Assembly: GCA_038501195.1 (NCBI GenBank)
Contig: JBBPUQ010000007.1
Location: 248,001-312,000, forward strand
Direction: 5' to 3'
From: Nemania diffusa
Lineage: Eukaryota > Ascomycota > Sordariomycetes > Xylariales > Xylariaceae
DNA: 64,000 nucleotides
Positions 1-14,100 of this stretch are shown one piece after another. A program made the translations under genes and the position numbers. The notes beneath the pieces were generated by a model that did no database searches, was not told the DNA's origin, and saw only the letters and a list, made by a program, of their open reading frames with translations. How positions within the stretch are numbered: position 1 is the first letter of the stretch; every line of letters starts with the position of its first letter.

Positions 1-250
1 CGTCTACCCCACCGTTGCTGTGCGACGCGTACGAGTGGCCGCCCGATCGAGCTTGGACCTTGAGGCCGCACGCGGCTGCGCAGCAGACAGCTTGTGAGAC
101 ATGCTCAATGGTTTTTGGGAGGGCCACGACTTCCGGGATCGCTGGAACGCGGAGGTTGTAGGTCGACGAATAGAACTCCCAGTCTGGGTCCAAGGGCGTT
201 TTGACTTCGATGCCCTGCAGCTTGAGCGATCTCGAAATAGGTGAGTCCAT
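1..250 (-). CDS. FAD-linked oxidase (berberine-bridge/PCMH type), N-terminal part, cut by window edge
   Basis: An open frame begins at the ATG at 250 on the minus strand and runs off the window at position 1 (83 codons). It reads MDSPISRSLKLQGIEV, then a region typical of the FAD-binding PCMH fold (VPAIPEVVALPKTIEHVSQA), then KVQARSGGHSYASHSNGGVD. RSGGHSY is the classic BBE-like motif, in which the His normally carries the covalent FAD. No signal peptide is visible, so the protein is probably cytosolic, unlike the many secreted BBE-like fungal enzymes. Such enzymes oxidise alcohols, sugars or secondary-metabolite intermediates. The substrate cannot be told from this fragment, and the gene's other neighbours lie outside the window. 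The family call is firm; the exact function is unknown. Confidence 0.8.
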   Translation of the reverse strand, partial: MDSPISRSLKLQGIEVKTPLDPDWEFYSSTYNLRVPAIPEVVALPKTIEHVSQAVCCAAACGLKVQARSGGHSYASHSNGGVD

Positions 251-1433
251 GAGTGCGTAGGTAGTCTGTAAGCTTCTTAAGTGAGTGGTATTATCCTGTG
301 TTTGAGCTCTTATTTTGGGTGCTTTTGTTTGGGTAAGGAGGTGGCTCTAGCAGTTAGCAATTAAAACAGGTTTGTCTAAGTTGTGTTGAGCAGGTACGTA
401 TCTACCTAACTAGCTATCACAAAAGGAAGGAAAGGTGCTGACTTATTACGTAGGTAAGTACCCTACGGTTTTCATTCACCAACTCAAACAGCTTCAAGTG
501 GATTCATATCATTGTATTCCTACCCTCATCTCAGCTCAGGCGCACCATCAACTAGGTAGTATCTAAGCAACATCCAAAGCCTACTAACTGTCACGTTATT
601 CCAATAATGACGCATTTTAAACAAACACAACAACCCCACCAGATAAAAGATACCTACCTACAGGTAATTAATATTGTCACTCAAGTACCCTTTTTTTGAA
701 TGCTCAGCACACGCTAGAGACAGGCTGTGTCATATTACTAGTGCCATTGCTACCATCAAAGCATAGGAGTTATTGCGACCGAGGAGTTGACTTCCATTTT
801 TAGTAATATGAACAAGGCCGTGTTGATCCTTTTCATAGTACCAGTTCCTTAATTGGAGGGGAATTTGATGCAACACTATCGGAGCTAAATCTATAAAAGA
901 GATATCGCTTTCTTGTGCCACAATGATACATATTGTGCCTAACTTGTCGCCTTTGTACTCATATAAAGTCACAAGAGCATGTCATAAATGGGAGTAAGTG
1001 GTATTATCTCATAAATTACATACTGTTCAACTGAAGAATACGTATTGCTAAAGCAAGGTCTGAGCCCACGTCTAAGCTCCAATTCCTAATAGAGTCAATA
1101 AGTGTACCTCTTAAACAGTAAGATTAGTATATTAAGGACTTTAAAAAGGAGGTTTCTCATTCTTAGAAATACTAGATTTTAAAGTTCCAGTTGAGAGACA
1201 GTCAGCGGAGTTGACTAAGTCAATCATAATACTACGTGCTAGGAGAACCAAAGACCTAGCCATAAGTATAAAATACTCAACAAAAACTATTGCTTGGTTT
1301 CTAGTGCTATTGCCATATGAAACAAAAAAACAACATTCATCTCCATGCCAACAGGTAAGCACATGAATCGATGCTCTAGTTGGCACTACTCCATTCTAAG
1401 TCCTTGACAAGGTTTAGAAAACCTGAGGCATAC
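251..1433. other. Intergenic, no supported gene
   Basis: Moderately AT-rich sequence between the divergent start of the FAD oxidase and the 3' end of the NLR gene. It contains scattered CCTACCTA/GTAGGTA runs (for example 645-660). Short open frames here (730-972, 1141-1386) have no recognisable protein features. Confidence 0.5.
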
Positions 1434-4400
1434 CTAGATCTGGTAGCAAACAATGTTATAAAGTCCGTCAAGAGGGTTCCCTCGGTGCAGTGGCAGTGCC
1501 TTGCCCCTCATACCACGGCGAATCTGAGCAAGGCTAAAAATATAGTCCTTGAGAGACTCATCCGGCCGACGCTCGTTACATCCAGTGAGTCTCATTGGTT
1601 TTCGCAAAATGCCTGACCAAGGCCGAAGTGGTGGGCTACCGTTCGAATCCTGGTAGACCGGGTACTCTAGTTTCCCCTGGTCGATAAATTGTCCAACTAG
1701 GAGCCAAGCTGTAATTTTCTTATGCCCGTTTGCCATTTCAATCGCGCTCGTCACGCCAAAATCTCCATGGTAAACAATCGAAGCACCACGCCTCACTAGG
1801 TGTTTTACCGCTTTTAGGCGGCAATTTGCGCAGGCCGCCACTATTTCAAAGTAGAAGGTTAGTCATTGATACAAGGAGTAAGAATCTCAATTCTAATACG
1901 GCCTTGGTGAATAAAAGGGAGGAATTCGCTAGTATCCATACTTAACGCTGAACCATACGAACTCCCCTCGAAATCAATACTAGCACCCATTTCTAGACAG
2001 TGATCGATAACTTCCAGGGCATCAATTGCAGCGGCCTGGCAAAGAGGACTTATTCCGTGCTCTGGATGAAGGTTCATTATTCTTTGGAGATCTGTAAACG
2101 GCACGCGTCTTCTGAAAAGCCTCCAGTGTTCATTGATCCATGGAATGCACTGTAATTGGTATCCTATGGTATGCCAAGGAAAGGCCTTGCAGTCGATAAT
2201 TTGAGGCAGGCTAAGAAGGTAACTCGACGATCTCTCGTTGCAAAGGGCCCAATGCATCATTGTTCTCTGGCTGTGATCTATCCTATTCATGTTAATTCCA
2301 TGGTGCAAAAGTGACCCGATCAGTTTAGGACCAAGATGCAAGGGTATGTCCGGATGAAAAACTTGGATTGGCACTGGCATATTCCTAGAGTTCACCGCCC
2401 ACCGATGGAACTCCGCAGCGTTTTCGAGGTGGATGAGATTTGCAGTCGTAATCGACCACAACGTCGAGTCCAGCCATCCGATCTTCGAACCAGCGGCACT
2501 GAGGCAAGCTATTATGCGCTGATTTTCAGTAACCTGAATAGGTGTTAGGTTGTCAAAATTTAGCGCATCGACATCAGCACCAGCGTCGAGAAGAGTTTCC
2601 ACTATATCAAAATCTCCGTTGCGCGCAGCCACGTGTAACAGCGTGTTGCCATCATAGAGTTTAGCATTTACCATATCTTCAAAGACCTTGTCTTGCGGGT
2701 TACCAGTAAGGATACTGTGATGTTGGCTAAAAGTTCATAGAGTGGCAATGTAGAGAGACATACCTATACTTTTCTAAATTTCGTTTAATGTGGTGCACTA
2801 CTAAGTTTAGACTGGCCCGATTCCTGCTTATGACAGACAAATGAATTGGGTTACCAATAGAGCTGAAGTCCCAAGCACTCTCGACGATGATGTCGAGAAA
2901 TCGATCGAGATATACCGTGGATCTCTTGTCTTCAATAGCGACTTGTAGCGTAGACCTCGCCCTATGTCTGTCACAGTCCATGTGAAGCACAGAGCAATGT
3001 CTTTCCAGCAGCCACTGCACAATGGTTGTCTTTCCACAATCAATAGCAGCTATTAAAGGAGAGCATCCCCCACAACTAAGCAAGGGTAAGTCTAGCGGAC
3101 ATCCTTGGGCGTATAATCTTTTACATGTGCTTAAATCCCCTGACTCTATAGCAGATTCTAGAGCAGTTAATAATGGCTTCAAGCTTCCTGCGTGATATCT
3201 ATTCGTGTTGACCACAGAATCGAGTTGGCTGTCAGTTTCGATTTCTGTCAGGGATTCATAGATGTGATTATAGCCCAACTTCTTGGCATACATTCGAGGG
3301 GTCATTCCAAAACCATCGGGGGGGGTGGCAGAACCAAGCTGCACTAGGGTATCTACTGCGCTCTCGTGGCCGTTGCGAACAGCAAAATGTATTGGCAGGC
3401 TTCCATCATCAGCCGGCTGATTTATTTCAAGGCCAAGTGAGCAGAGGTATTTGATAGTCTCGCTGTGGCCTTTAATCGCTGCAAACTGTAAGGCGTTGAA
3501 CCCTCCATCGGCCGTAGATTCTACCTTGAAACCCAATTGATTATCCATGAAGAACTGTATGCATTGTATATGTCCACCGAGTGAAGCGTGATGCAAGGCA
3601 TTCAATGCATTGAATCTTTGGACCAGCAGCTCGATCTTTTGAGTTATGTATGATGTTGTTTGCCATATCGGCTCCATTGAATCTGCTTCAGCTCTGCTTG
3701 AAAGAGACGAAAGGAAATCTAAGTGTCCTTCACCTGCTGCAACATGCAAAGCATTAAAGGATCCAGCAGAAGATGCCAGTCTAGGGTCGGCTCCTAGTCT
3801 AAGAAGCATCAGAGCAGCTGGTGTTGCATTACGAAGCAAACAATAAACTAGAGGTACGTGTTCATGAGGTCCTATACGAGGTTTATTGGGATCTAGCCCT
3901 CTCCTTACGAGTGTTTCGACCATCCACGAGGAACCAGAGTGGTTACCCTTATCCGCAAGGTGTTGTAGACATCTACTTGCAGAGGATTGCGTGGCGTTGA
4001 GCTGTTCCGGTCTCGCGCTGTCTACGATTTCTTCAAAAATGCGACGTTGTGCTAAATGCAAAGAGGAAGCTGCCTCAGGATTCGTACCGTCTCTTTCACC
4101 ACACTCCAAGGCCTCACAGGCTGCTTCTAGTATGGAAGAATCACTCCGCTGGTGGACATCGACCCCGTTGACCAAAAGGACATGAATGGTTTCAGCCACA
4201 GCGGGATCAATTTTTTTAACTGCATTTGCGATGAGTCCATTCTTGACATACTCGATAGTTTCCGTTGCGAGGCGAGCTGACACCCAGAATTTTGTACGAG
4301 TTGTCAATTTTTTTAGGTTAACACTGCTGAGTGCGATGATAAAATTTCCATGATTCATGCCCAAAAACAAAGGAATCAACGCAGACTGGCCAGTAGATTC

Positions 4401-7400
4401 TTCGTATGCTTCGAAGACATTCATTCCAAGCAAGTAGTCCCGGATGAAGCCGAGCACCGGCCATGCTTTGTTAAAATCGAAAACGCCAAACTTGGCGCCT
4501 GCAATATGTGCACAGAAGTACTTCCAAAGACAAGTCTTCTTTTGGACTAGGTTGGCGGGTATGTCGTCATGGGCTAAAGTTTCAATAACTCCTCGTTGCG
4601 GGATCGTAGCTTGCTGCATACACCGATAGATGAAACATTCCACCGGAAACTTTCCCTCGTGTTGTAAATCTTGTGCACTAGGAAATAATCTTACCAATAA
4701 TTCAGCACATTCTTTCGAAGCCTGTTCGCCAATAACATGCAATGGGGTGCGTTGACTGTTCTGGATAGGGTCTGGAGGGATACCACTCGCTTCAAGACAT
4801 CGCACAACAGCTGCGGAGCCAGAACGAGCTGCAAGATCCCAGGGCGGCTCGTTGCAACGCCAACATAATAGGTCGGCCTTGCACGCATCTAGCAGCAAGT
4901 TGATTGTGGCAGCAGCATCTTCGAGGCGATCATTGTCTGCACTTGTTGACCTCTCAATAGCAAGAGTTAATGGTGTGTAGCCTTCATCGTCTTGCATCTG
5001 TAGCGCACCAATTTTCGCATCTCCTGTTAAATTTAGGAGCGCTGAGATTGTACCGCATTGGAAAATCTTGGCCGCTAGATGCCAAATGGTTCTGCCATGA
5101 AGGTCGCGGTCGAGGTGCGACGCGCCCGACTCTAGCAGGAGCCCAATGGCGCCTTCTTTGCCGCTAAGTGCGTAAATAGGTAAAACACCGTCTGATAGGG
5201 TTTTGTTCACACTGTATCCGCGGTGAATCAATAGCCTTAAGGTTTTGACTGAACCTTCTCGCATGGCTTGCTTCAATAGCGAATAACCGCATGTCTCTGC
5301 ACCGTCGTCGTCAGTCTCGGGACTGGTGATTCGTCCGTCCTCTAGATACGCCTGCATTAATTCTACGTCATCGTTCGAAATCGCAACCTTGCATTTTCGA
5401 GCAAATGACTCTAGTGATAGAGTCACACGCGTATCCATTAAAGTTGTGTCTTCAGTAAAGTCGAATTCGAGGTGGACTGCTGTATTCCAGGCCGTAGCGC
5501 ACATCCTATGGCCCGGATTGCTGTTCACCACCCGAAACCTATTGAGCGACCTTATCAAATCAAGCAAAGAGGCCGCCAATCGTTCTCGATTAGTATGGGG
5601 GCCTTCCAAGTACCCATTAGGATAGCTCTGGGTCACAAAAGCCATGCTTTCTTCAAAGGCAATTGCTTCTTCGTCGGAAACGACCCACTCCCTGCATATT
5701 AGGCTGGAAACTGGCGAAAAGTCCAACGAGACAATTGAAGAGAAAATGGCACACATCATCAGAGACCACTCGCCAAACCTCCTAAGAGGATACTGAATGT
5801 TAGAGCCTGCTATCCCTAACACCGCAGTCGCTTGTCCTGGCCGGTGCGTGGCATACGTTACTACTTCCCACTCGCGGCGAATCACCATGAGGTCGCGCGA
5901 AACCTGGGCAGATTTATCTAAGAGACTAGACATGCGGGCAATCGAACATTCTAGTGGCGTTCCTATTGCAGAAACAATGTTCCACTTAGCATCAGCTTGA
6001 ATAAGGTGTTCGCATGTCTCTGGAAGATCTAGAGTAGCCGCGAGATGAATTGTGCGAAATGTGGGGTCCAAAACTAATGACGTCGCGCGCCGAACGTCCT
6101 CTAGATCTGGTGATGAACTCTGCGATATTTGGCTAGCGACGAAGTATATAGCCCAAGATTTAAATGCAGGGACTTTCCGTGTGTGGAAGAGCGAGTTGAC
6201 AAGCTCTAAACAGTTTCGATCATGTGGTGCGCATCTCAATGCGAAGAGCCATTCGAAGGCTGCGAATTCATAGAAAGGAATGTCCTCAATTACCCTGAGA
6301 ACATGCTCTGCTTGCGCATCTTTGTCCATATCAGGGCTATGGTTGAAATTACGAAGTTGCAAGTATCGAAGGCATTGCTGGGCCAGAGTCGCATTGCAAA
6401 CGGGCTCCGACAGATGGTAACCAGCAAGCTCGCAATCACTCAGCAACGCCTCACGCTCTAAGTATTCGCGGACAGTAAAATGGGAAAACTCGAAGTATAG
6501 CCCGTCTTCAGATTTCCGAATAAAGCTGCTGCATAGGATAGAGATTTCCTCCTCGCTAATGATATAGTCTTCCTCTAACGTGTCGTTTAGAGTATTGGGC
6601 ACAGAAATGGTATGACGCAGTTCGTATATATCCAATTGGATTGATTTAATGGCAATTAACTGAAGGCACTTCTGGACAATACGCCGCACCCGAGGATCGC
6701 TGCGGTTGATTCTTTGGAGTATCCGCTCGTACGTTGCATCAAGTGTTGGCGGAAGCTCCTGCAAGGCCTCTCTACGATCGGCATCGGTGGGACACCCACA
6801 GATATAGTCCAGTTGGCAGGTAACCCACCTAAACCTAGACAACAAGGGGATTAGCACTCTCTTTTCTTTGATATATCGAGCTCGCGCTCGCGGAGAACTA
6901 AACGACTCACATGCCGTCAGCTTCATTAGAGAGCCTACGAAGGATCTCGTCCTTTAGCGCTATATTATTCGTGCGAAGTGTCCGGTCTTCAATGCGCCTA
7001 TTGATTTCCGAGCTGATATATAACAAAATATCTTCTTTTCGTGCACGGACTTCGATCTTCGTAAAGTCATCTCGCAGTTTGATATCGATAGTGTACTCGT
7101 CACGACTGAGTAGCGCCATAGTAACGTTTGTTGAATAGTTAGCGATGTTGGTCAATACTTGAGTAACCTTGTCGGTACTGTCGCCGCACTCGTCTAAACC
7201 GTCGACGATAATAATTATCTGACTGAAGCACTTGAACATCTCTTCAAGGCAGTCTTGAAGAACATCAGAGTCGGCATCTTTTGCCAACCCGGCTCTAGGA
7301 TGCAATGATTCGAACAGCTTTTCCAGCTCACCAAATGCTTGGTCGTTCTGGCGTGCAAGTTGTGAAGCAATTGCGCCCAATATGTTAGATAGGATGGTTG

Positions 7401-8110
7401 CCTTTGGATCTTTATAGTCGCAGAAGAAGAACGCTACACCAACTGTAGGCGAACTGTTTCCCTTCTCAAGGGCCCTCTGTATCACCGCCCCGGCAAGTAC
7501 CGTTTTCCCAGCACCCGGTATGCCACTTAGCCACATCTTAGACCCGGCCGTCTCAATCCACTGCTGAAACTGGAGAGATTCGGTCAGCCAATTTCCGGTC
7601 CCGGGATGCCTTAACTTTATGCTGGTGTCAAGATTTGGTTGTGGGTTGACCTTCAGGAAGAAGTCGAGAATACGCTGACGTGTAGCATCGACCTCGACCC
7701 TAGTGAGCATTTGTAGGTTCTGGACGCCCACCTGCACAGAAGACAGTTGTGCTTTGACATCTTTATTATCATTTAATAGCTTTACCAGATTGATTAAGGA
7801 ATCAGACTCCAGCGCCAAACTGATAACATTCTGCTGTTGGGACAGCTTCTCCGTAAGCTCTTTGGTCTTTGTCTTTGTGATAGGCCATTTTAGGGATTGT
7901 TGTAAGATTTCGAGCTTACTGCTGCCCCTCTTCGATTGGGATTTACCAAGACGCTCTTGAATCTCTCCGAGCACCTTCGCAGCGTCCGATACGTGGGACA
8001 GTTGAATTGTTGTTTGCGTGCCATCCTGCTCGATGGTTGGTTGGTATATTTGACGCCGGGGGGCCTCTGCGTAGCAGAGACCCCAGAGCCTCCCGAAGGG
8101 CATTGAGGGC
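1434..8110 (-). CDS. NACHT-ankyrin NLR (STAND) gene, main body; 5' part separated by a transposon insertion
   Basis: Signal-transducing ATPase of the fungal NLR class, which acts in nonself recognition and programmed cell death. Exons on the minus strand: 8110-6911, 6834-2764, 2714-1942 and 1840-1434. Each intron (49-101 bp) has GT/AG ends, and each junction rebuilds a continuous domain: DGM/FRWVTCQLD, EKY/S/ILTGNP and GSAL/M/AACANCRLKAV. Counting from the ATG at 8103, Walker A (GIPGAGKT) is at residues 194-201 and Walker B (IIIIVDGLDE) at 296-305. A winged-helix-like segment and many ankyrin repeats follow. The C-terminus ends in an RPWSG...YIFSLAQIRRGMRGKALP block like that of other fungal ANK-NLRs. 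The frame is free of stops although its 5' end carries a 6.3 kb insert. Translation from 8103 would give an NLR without its N-terminal signalling domain. Confidence 0.88.
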
Positions 8111-8116
8111 GTGCTA
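8111..8116. repeat. Target-site duplication GTGCTA, left copy
   Basis: GTGCTA directly abuts the AT-rich insert. The same hexamer lies at its other end (14383-14388), immediately after an A8 run. Keeping one copy and deleting the other with the insert joins the NLR exon in frame. Confidence 0.7.
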
Positions 8117-11100
8117 AGCTAGAATTTACACTTACAACTATAATAGGCTACTTATTTAGTAACTTTTGACTACTGTCGATTTGCTAAAAGTTCGGCTTTT
8201 TATTGCTTCTTTTTTTTTTTGTACAAACAAATATTTAGCTATATATAATCGATTATATAACAATACTTTTTTGTGTTGTTGCTAACTTATAAAGCTTAAG
8301 TGTAATTTTTTGCAGGTTTAGTTCGCAGTGTTTTTAGTACGTTATATTTATAAACAAAAAAAAAAGTAATTATAAGTGTAGCTGTAGCTGTTGAATATAA
8401 TTGTGCTATATTTTCTGTTTTTTGTACTGTATTTTTTTTGTAGCTTTTTTTTTTTTTTTTTATACTTTTTTTTTTTTATAACTTTTTTTAATTAATAAAC
8501 TATAAAATAAAATAAACAATAATAAAGTTATAAACTATAGCTGCTTATACTGTTGTTTTATTTTTTACTATATATATATTTTAAAATAATTTATAACTTT
8601 TATAAATATATAAAAATTAATTGAATTAGCTATAATATATTGTAAATAATTTGCTTTTTTAATACTGTTTATATATTTTAAACGTTTTAGTATATTTTTG
8701 AGCTAAAATTATTTGTTTTATATTTGGATCGACTTTTTGTAATGTATTAAATATTCCGAACTTATTACTTTATTATATATACATTTTGTTTTTATGTTTA
8801 TATATTTAAACTTTTTGTAATATTATTTAAAGTTGCTATAACTTGTACATACTGTTAAAAAGTAATATAGTAGAGCTTTAAACAAAACTTTTAATTTTTG
8901 TAAACAAATAAAATTATATTGTAACTTTTAGCTTTAATACTGTTTAAATAGTTTTACAACTGTTTTGTTTTACTACATTTTTTAAGTAAGCTTTTTTAGT
9001 TTTTAACTTTTTGTTTATATTTTATATGCAGTTAAACTGCAGTTTTTGTTAGTTTTATATAGTTTTGTATTAGTTTTAGCTAGCTTGTTTACAAGTTTGT
9101 TATTTTTAACTTTGTAGTAGCTGAAATACTATTTAATTTTAATATTGTATTTTTTTGCTGTTTTTTAGAAATTTAAATAAACTTATTAAATTAATAGTAA
9201 TATGTTGTTTTATAAGCTTCAAATTATTTTTATGTTATTAATACATACTTAAATGTAATATTAAGTTAGCTTTATTTTAATTGTTTATTTGAGCTTTTTT
9301 TAAACTTTTATTATTTTGCTGTTAAAATTGATTAATTTTAGCTTTAGTTAACTTATATAAGCTGCTACTAGCTTTTTATTTTTATAAATAATATACTTAT
9401 AATTTATTATTTTTTTTTTTAACTGTAAACTATTTGAAAAAATTACTACGTTGTTATTTAATAGTGCGTTAAACTAAAATTCAACTTTTTTTGCTGCGTT
9501 TTTTTTTAAAAGCTTTTTTATTAAGTTATTTTTTGAATTTAACAAATACTACAGCGCTACTAGTTTAAACTTTTTAATTGTTATAATTAATTTTGCAGCT
9601 ATTTATATTTTAATTTTTAAGTGCTTTATAATATTTATTTTTTTACTTTTTTTAATAACTTAGTAGTTTAAACATACTACTAAAAAGTAGTTTGTATTTA
9701 TAGTTTATAGTTAATATACAAACTTATACAGCGTTTTATTAAATACAATTTATACTGTTAAAAACTTTGTGTTTTTAAAAATAGCTATAGTTGAAGTAGT
9801 TTTTTATATTAGCAAAGTTGTTTTTGCTGCTATAAGTAATATATGTTTAATTTTGTTTATATAATACTTTAATTTTATGCTAATATTTGTTTTATTTAAT
9901 TAAGTATAGTTTGTTGCTAGTTTAGTTCTACTGCTATATTATATTTTGTATTTATATAAAGCTGTAAATATAACATATATAACTATAATTTTATATAGCG
10001 TTTATATTAACAAACTATGTTTTGTATTTGCGAAGTTTTTTATAAAGTTTGTAAGTTTTATAGCTTTGTTTGCTTGCTTTTTAACATGTTTGCAGAATTT
10101 TAGTTTTTTATCGAATTAGATTTTTAGTTAATACAAAGCTAAAATTTTGCTATTTTTTGTATTTACTACTAGGTTTATATAAAAGCTGTTATTTACTACA
10201 ATTTTTAAATTATAGTTGTTTTTGTTTTTTGTAATATATAAAGCTTTACATTTTTTTAAAACGAAAAAAATTTTGTTTATATTGCTATAAGTAAAAATAT
10301 TTTATATGTTTTATATAATTAAAAAAGCATTTTTATTTAGTAACTAAAAAGTTTGCTATAAGTTGATATTGTTTATATATTTAATTTATAATTTTAAATC
10401 TATATTAAATAGTTTAACTAAATATAGCATATATAAAACTAGTAACTATAGCAATTTTTACAAAATGCTACATTTTACTAAGTAGTATTTTATAGTAGCT
10501 GTTTTGAATTTTATACATACTTTTTTTTTTGTAAAAAAAAAGTTAATTATATATATTAAAACTAGAAGCTATTTTTATTGCTATAGTTTTTAAAGTAAAC
10601 GTTTATAAAACAGTATGTTAAAAGTTTTTTAAATGTTTATTGTAACTATTGTAACTTTTTTTTTTGCTGCTAAAGCTAGCTTTATATTATATATAAACAA
10701 AGTTATTAAATTTATAACTAACTGTTTAAATAAAGCTTTTTTATATTTTAAGCTTAAAATTTTATATTATAGTATAATTTATACTATTTGTTTTATATAA
10801 AGCTTTTTTAAGCTTTTGTTTATATATAAAAATAAAGCTATAAAGTACTAAAACTTAGCTATTGTTCGGTTTTTTTTGCTAACTTTAGAAATTATTGCTA
10901 CTTTTGTTTACTACTAAGTTTGTAAAAAGTGTTTTATTTATAAGTATTTATTAAAAAGCGTTTTAATATAGCTTTTTATAATATTTTAGTAAGTTTGAAA
11001 TAGCTAAACTAATATATAATTAAAGTTTAGCGACATATTTGTTATACCGATTATGTTTTTTTCGACTTTTTTTATTGTAGCTAATATAACTTAAGAAATT

Positions 11101-14100
11101 TTTGCTTCTAATTCTTTTTAATTGTTTAATAAGTTATAGTTTAAGTTATTTTTGTTTAAAAAATATTTAAAAACTTTTTAATATAGTATATTTGTTTTAT
11201 TTAAATTGTTTTTAACTATTTCGCTATTAACTTAAAACAAAAAAACTTTAAAACTTGTGTTTAACTTTGTTTACACTATAAGCTTATATAAATAGTAGTT
11301 TGTTTTAACTTCGTTAATTTATTTTGTTTAATATATATATTTAACTTTTTAAATTATTTAAAAATACTTTTTATGTTTTTATATATACTTCTATTACTTT
11401 TGTATTTTAAGTTCAAGTTTTAGTTTTATTTTCTGTTTAATTTAGTACAACTTAAAAGCATTTTAGTACTTTTTTGTTTACTAAAGTACAACTTAGCTTT
11501 TATTTTGTAATAGTTTATTTACTGCTTTTATTATTGCTATAAAAACATATAAAAACTGTTTTATATAAACATTTAAATGCTTTATTTAATTAGTTTTTTT
11601 TAAACTAAGTTTAAGTAGTTTTGTAATATTGTTTGTTATACAACTTATAAAAACTAGTTTATTGTTTATTTTTAAGTATAGCTTATAACTATTTAGAGCT
11701 AAAATACTCCGTTTTAATAGCGTAGTTATTTAAGTATAATAATTTAATTTAAACAGCTTGTTATTTAGTAATATAATATTTGCAAAAAAAATATTAAAAA
11801 AAACTATGTTTATTATATGTTTTGTTTAATAAATCAATATATTAGAAATATTTGTAAAAAATATTTTATTATATATTAATTACTTAGTAAAATTAGCACT
11901 TTTGTTTTTGCTTTTAGCTTTTAGTTCAAACATCGGGTTTTTTATATTTTAGTTTTTTTTAACTATATAGTTTAGTACTAGTAATAAACTAGTTATATAG
12001 TTTATTACTTTTGCTATATAAAGTTTGTAGTATATATTTAATATTATATATTTATTAATGTTTATTTATAATATATTTTTTGTTAGCAAAAGCTAGTACT
12101 ATTGTATTTATAGCTAAGTTTTTTTATATATATAAGTTATTACTTTTAGCTACTTGTTTGTTTTGTTTTAGCTATTAACTAGTATATAAGTATTATATTT
12201 TATATAGCTTTATTTCTAAATGCTTGCTTTAATTTATAGTTTTTAAATATATATTATATTTATTTTTGTTTTTTAGTATATATTAAACAGTTCAATTATT
12301 AGTTTAAGTGACTTTTTTACGTTTGTTTATATTATTTTTAGCTTTTTTTTTTTATATTAGCTACATATATAGCTAGTGCTGCAGTATTTTTTTGTTAAAA
12401 ATTTACTATTTATTAATTTGTTTATTCTTTAAGTTTAAAACTTATAGCAGTATATTAAAGCAGTTTTTAGTAATTTGGGCCGTTTTATATAATTTTTACT
12501 GCTTGTTAGCTAAAACTGCAGCAATTATAGTCCTTGTTTCTGCTAGCTAAGCAATTTTTTAAACTTCTGTTATTTCAACGTTGTTTTATTGCTGTGTTAT
12601 TACTTTAGCGCTATTTGCACTACTTTCAGAGTTACTGTTTAAGCTTTTTTAGTTAGCGCTGCTTTGTACTGCTATTTTTAAAACGCTTTTATTAGCTGTT
12701 CGTTTATATATTACTTGCGTTGTTGCTATATACACTATAGTTTGTATTAAAAACAACTTTTATGTTGTTTTTTTTTTTGCTAAGTTTATATTAATATAAC
12801 GCTTTATTTTAGCTTTTTTAATCGTTTGAAGTTTTTTTTTCTTTGGTTTAACAATTATTTTATAAACTTTTTTAAATATTACAAAGTACTTTTTATACTT
12901 TATAAAAAAAAGCTTATAACAGTTAGTACAATATACTAACAGCTTATATTCTTTTTTTCTGTGTTCGTTTTTGCAGCTGTTACAATTAGCGTATTAAGCA
13001 ATTTTACTACATTTATAGAAGTTATAATACTTTTAGCACTTTAAGTTATATTGTTTAATAGCTAGCTTTTTTTTTATTGTTTAAACTAAACTGCTAGCTC
13101 TAAAAACTTTAAATAGCTGTACTTTTTTTTAAAAAGAAATAATTTATAACATTATATTGTTAGCTATTATAGAACTATGTTGTAATTGTTAATAGTTAAC
13201 TAGCTGTACTTTTGTTTATATTTTTATTTTTTTAGCTACTATTTATTTAATAACTGCTTAGTTTTTACTGTTAATTTAATTTAAAATACTTAAAAAAATA
13301 TAAAGTAGTATATAATTGTACTACTTTTTTAGTAAATCTGTTTTTTTTGCAAATAGTGCTTATATTAGTTTTTCGATTTGCTAAAGCTTTATTAGCTTGT
13401 TTTATATAATAAAGTTAATATATTAGAATGTTTATTTTGTTGCTATTTTTATACAATTTAATATATTTGCTAGTTCTAAACTTATATTTATAAATACTAC
13501 TACTACAACTTTTTTTGTTGTATATAGTATAGCTAGTTTAACACTAGTTTTAAAATAAGCTATTATATTTAGTTATACTAAAATACAGCAGTTTTTTTTA
13601 GCTGTTAACGCTAACTTAGTAAACTTTATATTTAATAAAACTTTTATACTAATTTTACTGCTAAAATTATTATTATTATTATTGTTTAAATAACTTTGTT
13701 TAGTAATATTTGCTTAAATTATTTGTTTAAATAGCTCTTTAGAGCTTGTTTTAGTAGCGCTTAAAAAGTTAGTTTTTATAAGCTGTATATTAAGCAGCTT
13801 ATATAGTGCATAAAAAGCGCCGCTTATAGCAGTAAAGTTTTTTACTTTAAAATAGTTAAAAAAAAACTGTATAAAACTTTTCGCTTATTAGTAATAAAAT
13901 TGTTAATAGTTGCTCAAATAGTAACTAATAAACTTGTTTAAAGTAATAGCTAAGTTATAAAGTACTTGCTTTTATATGTTGTTTTGCCTGCTTTTTTTTT
14001 CGAGCTGAGCTTTAATAGTAGCTGTTACTAAACTATAGTATTACGAAGCAGCTTTTTTAGCAGAACTTAAATAAAACGAAAGCTAAACGTTAGCTTTTTT

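Noticed and set aside
1641..1665. GTTCGAATCC resembling a tRNA B-box
   Set aside because: It lies inside the C-terminal NLR exon, and no A-box or cloverleaf can be built upstream.
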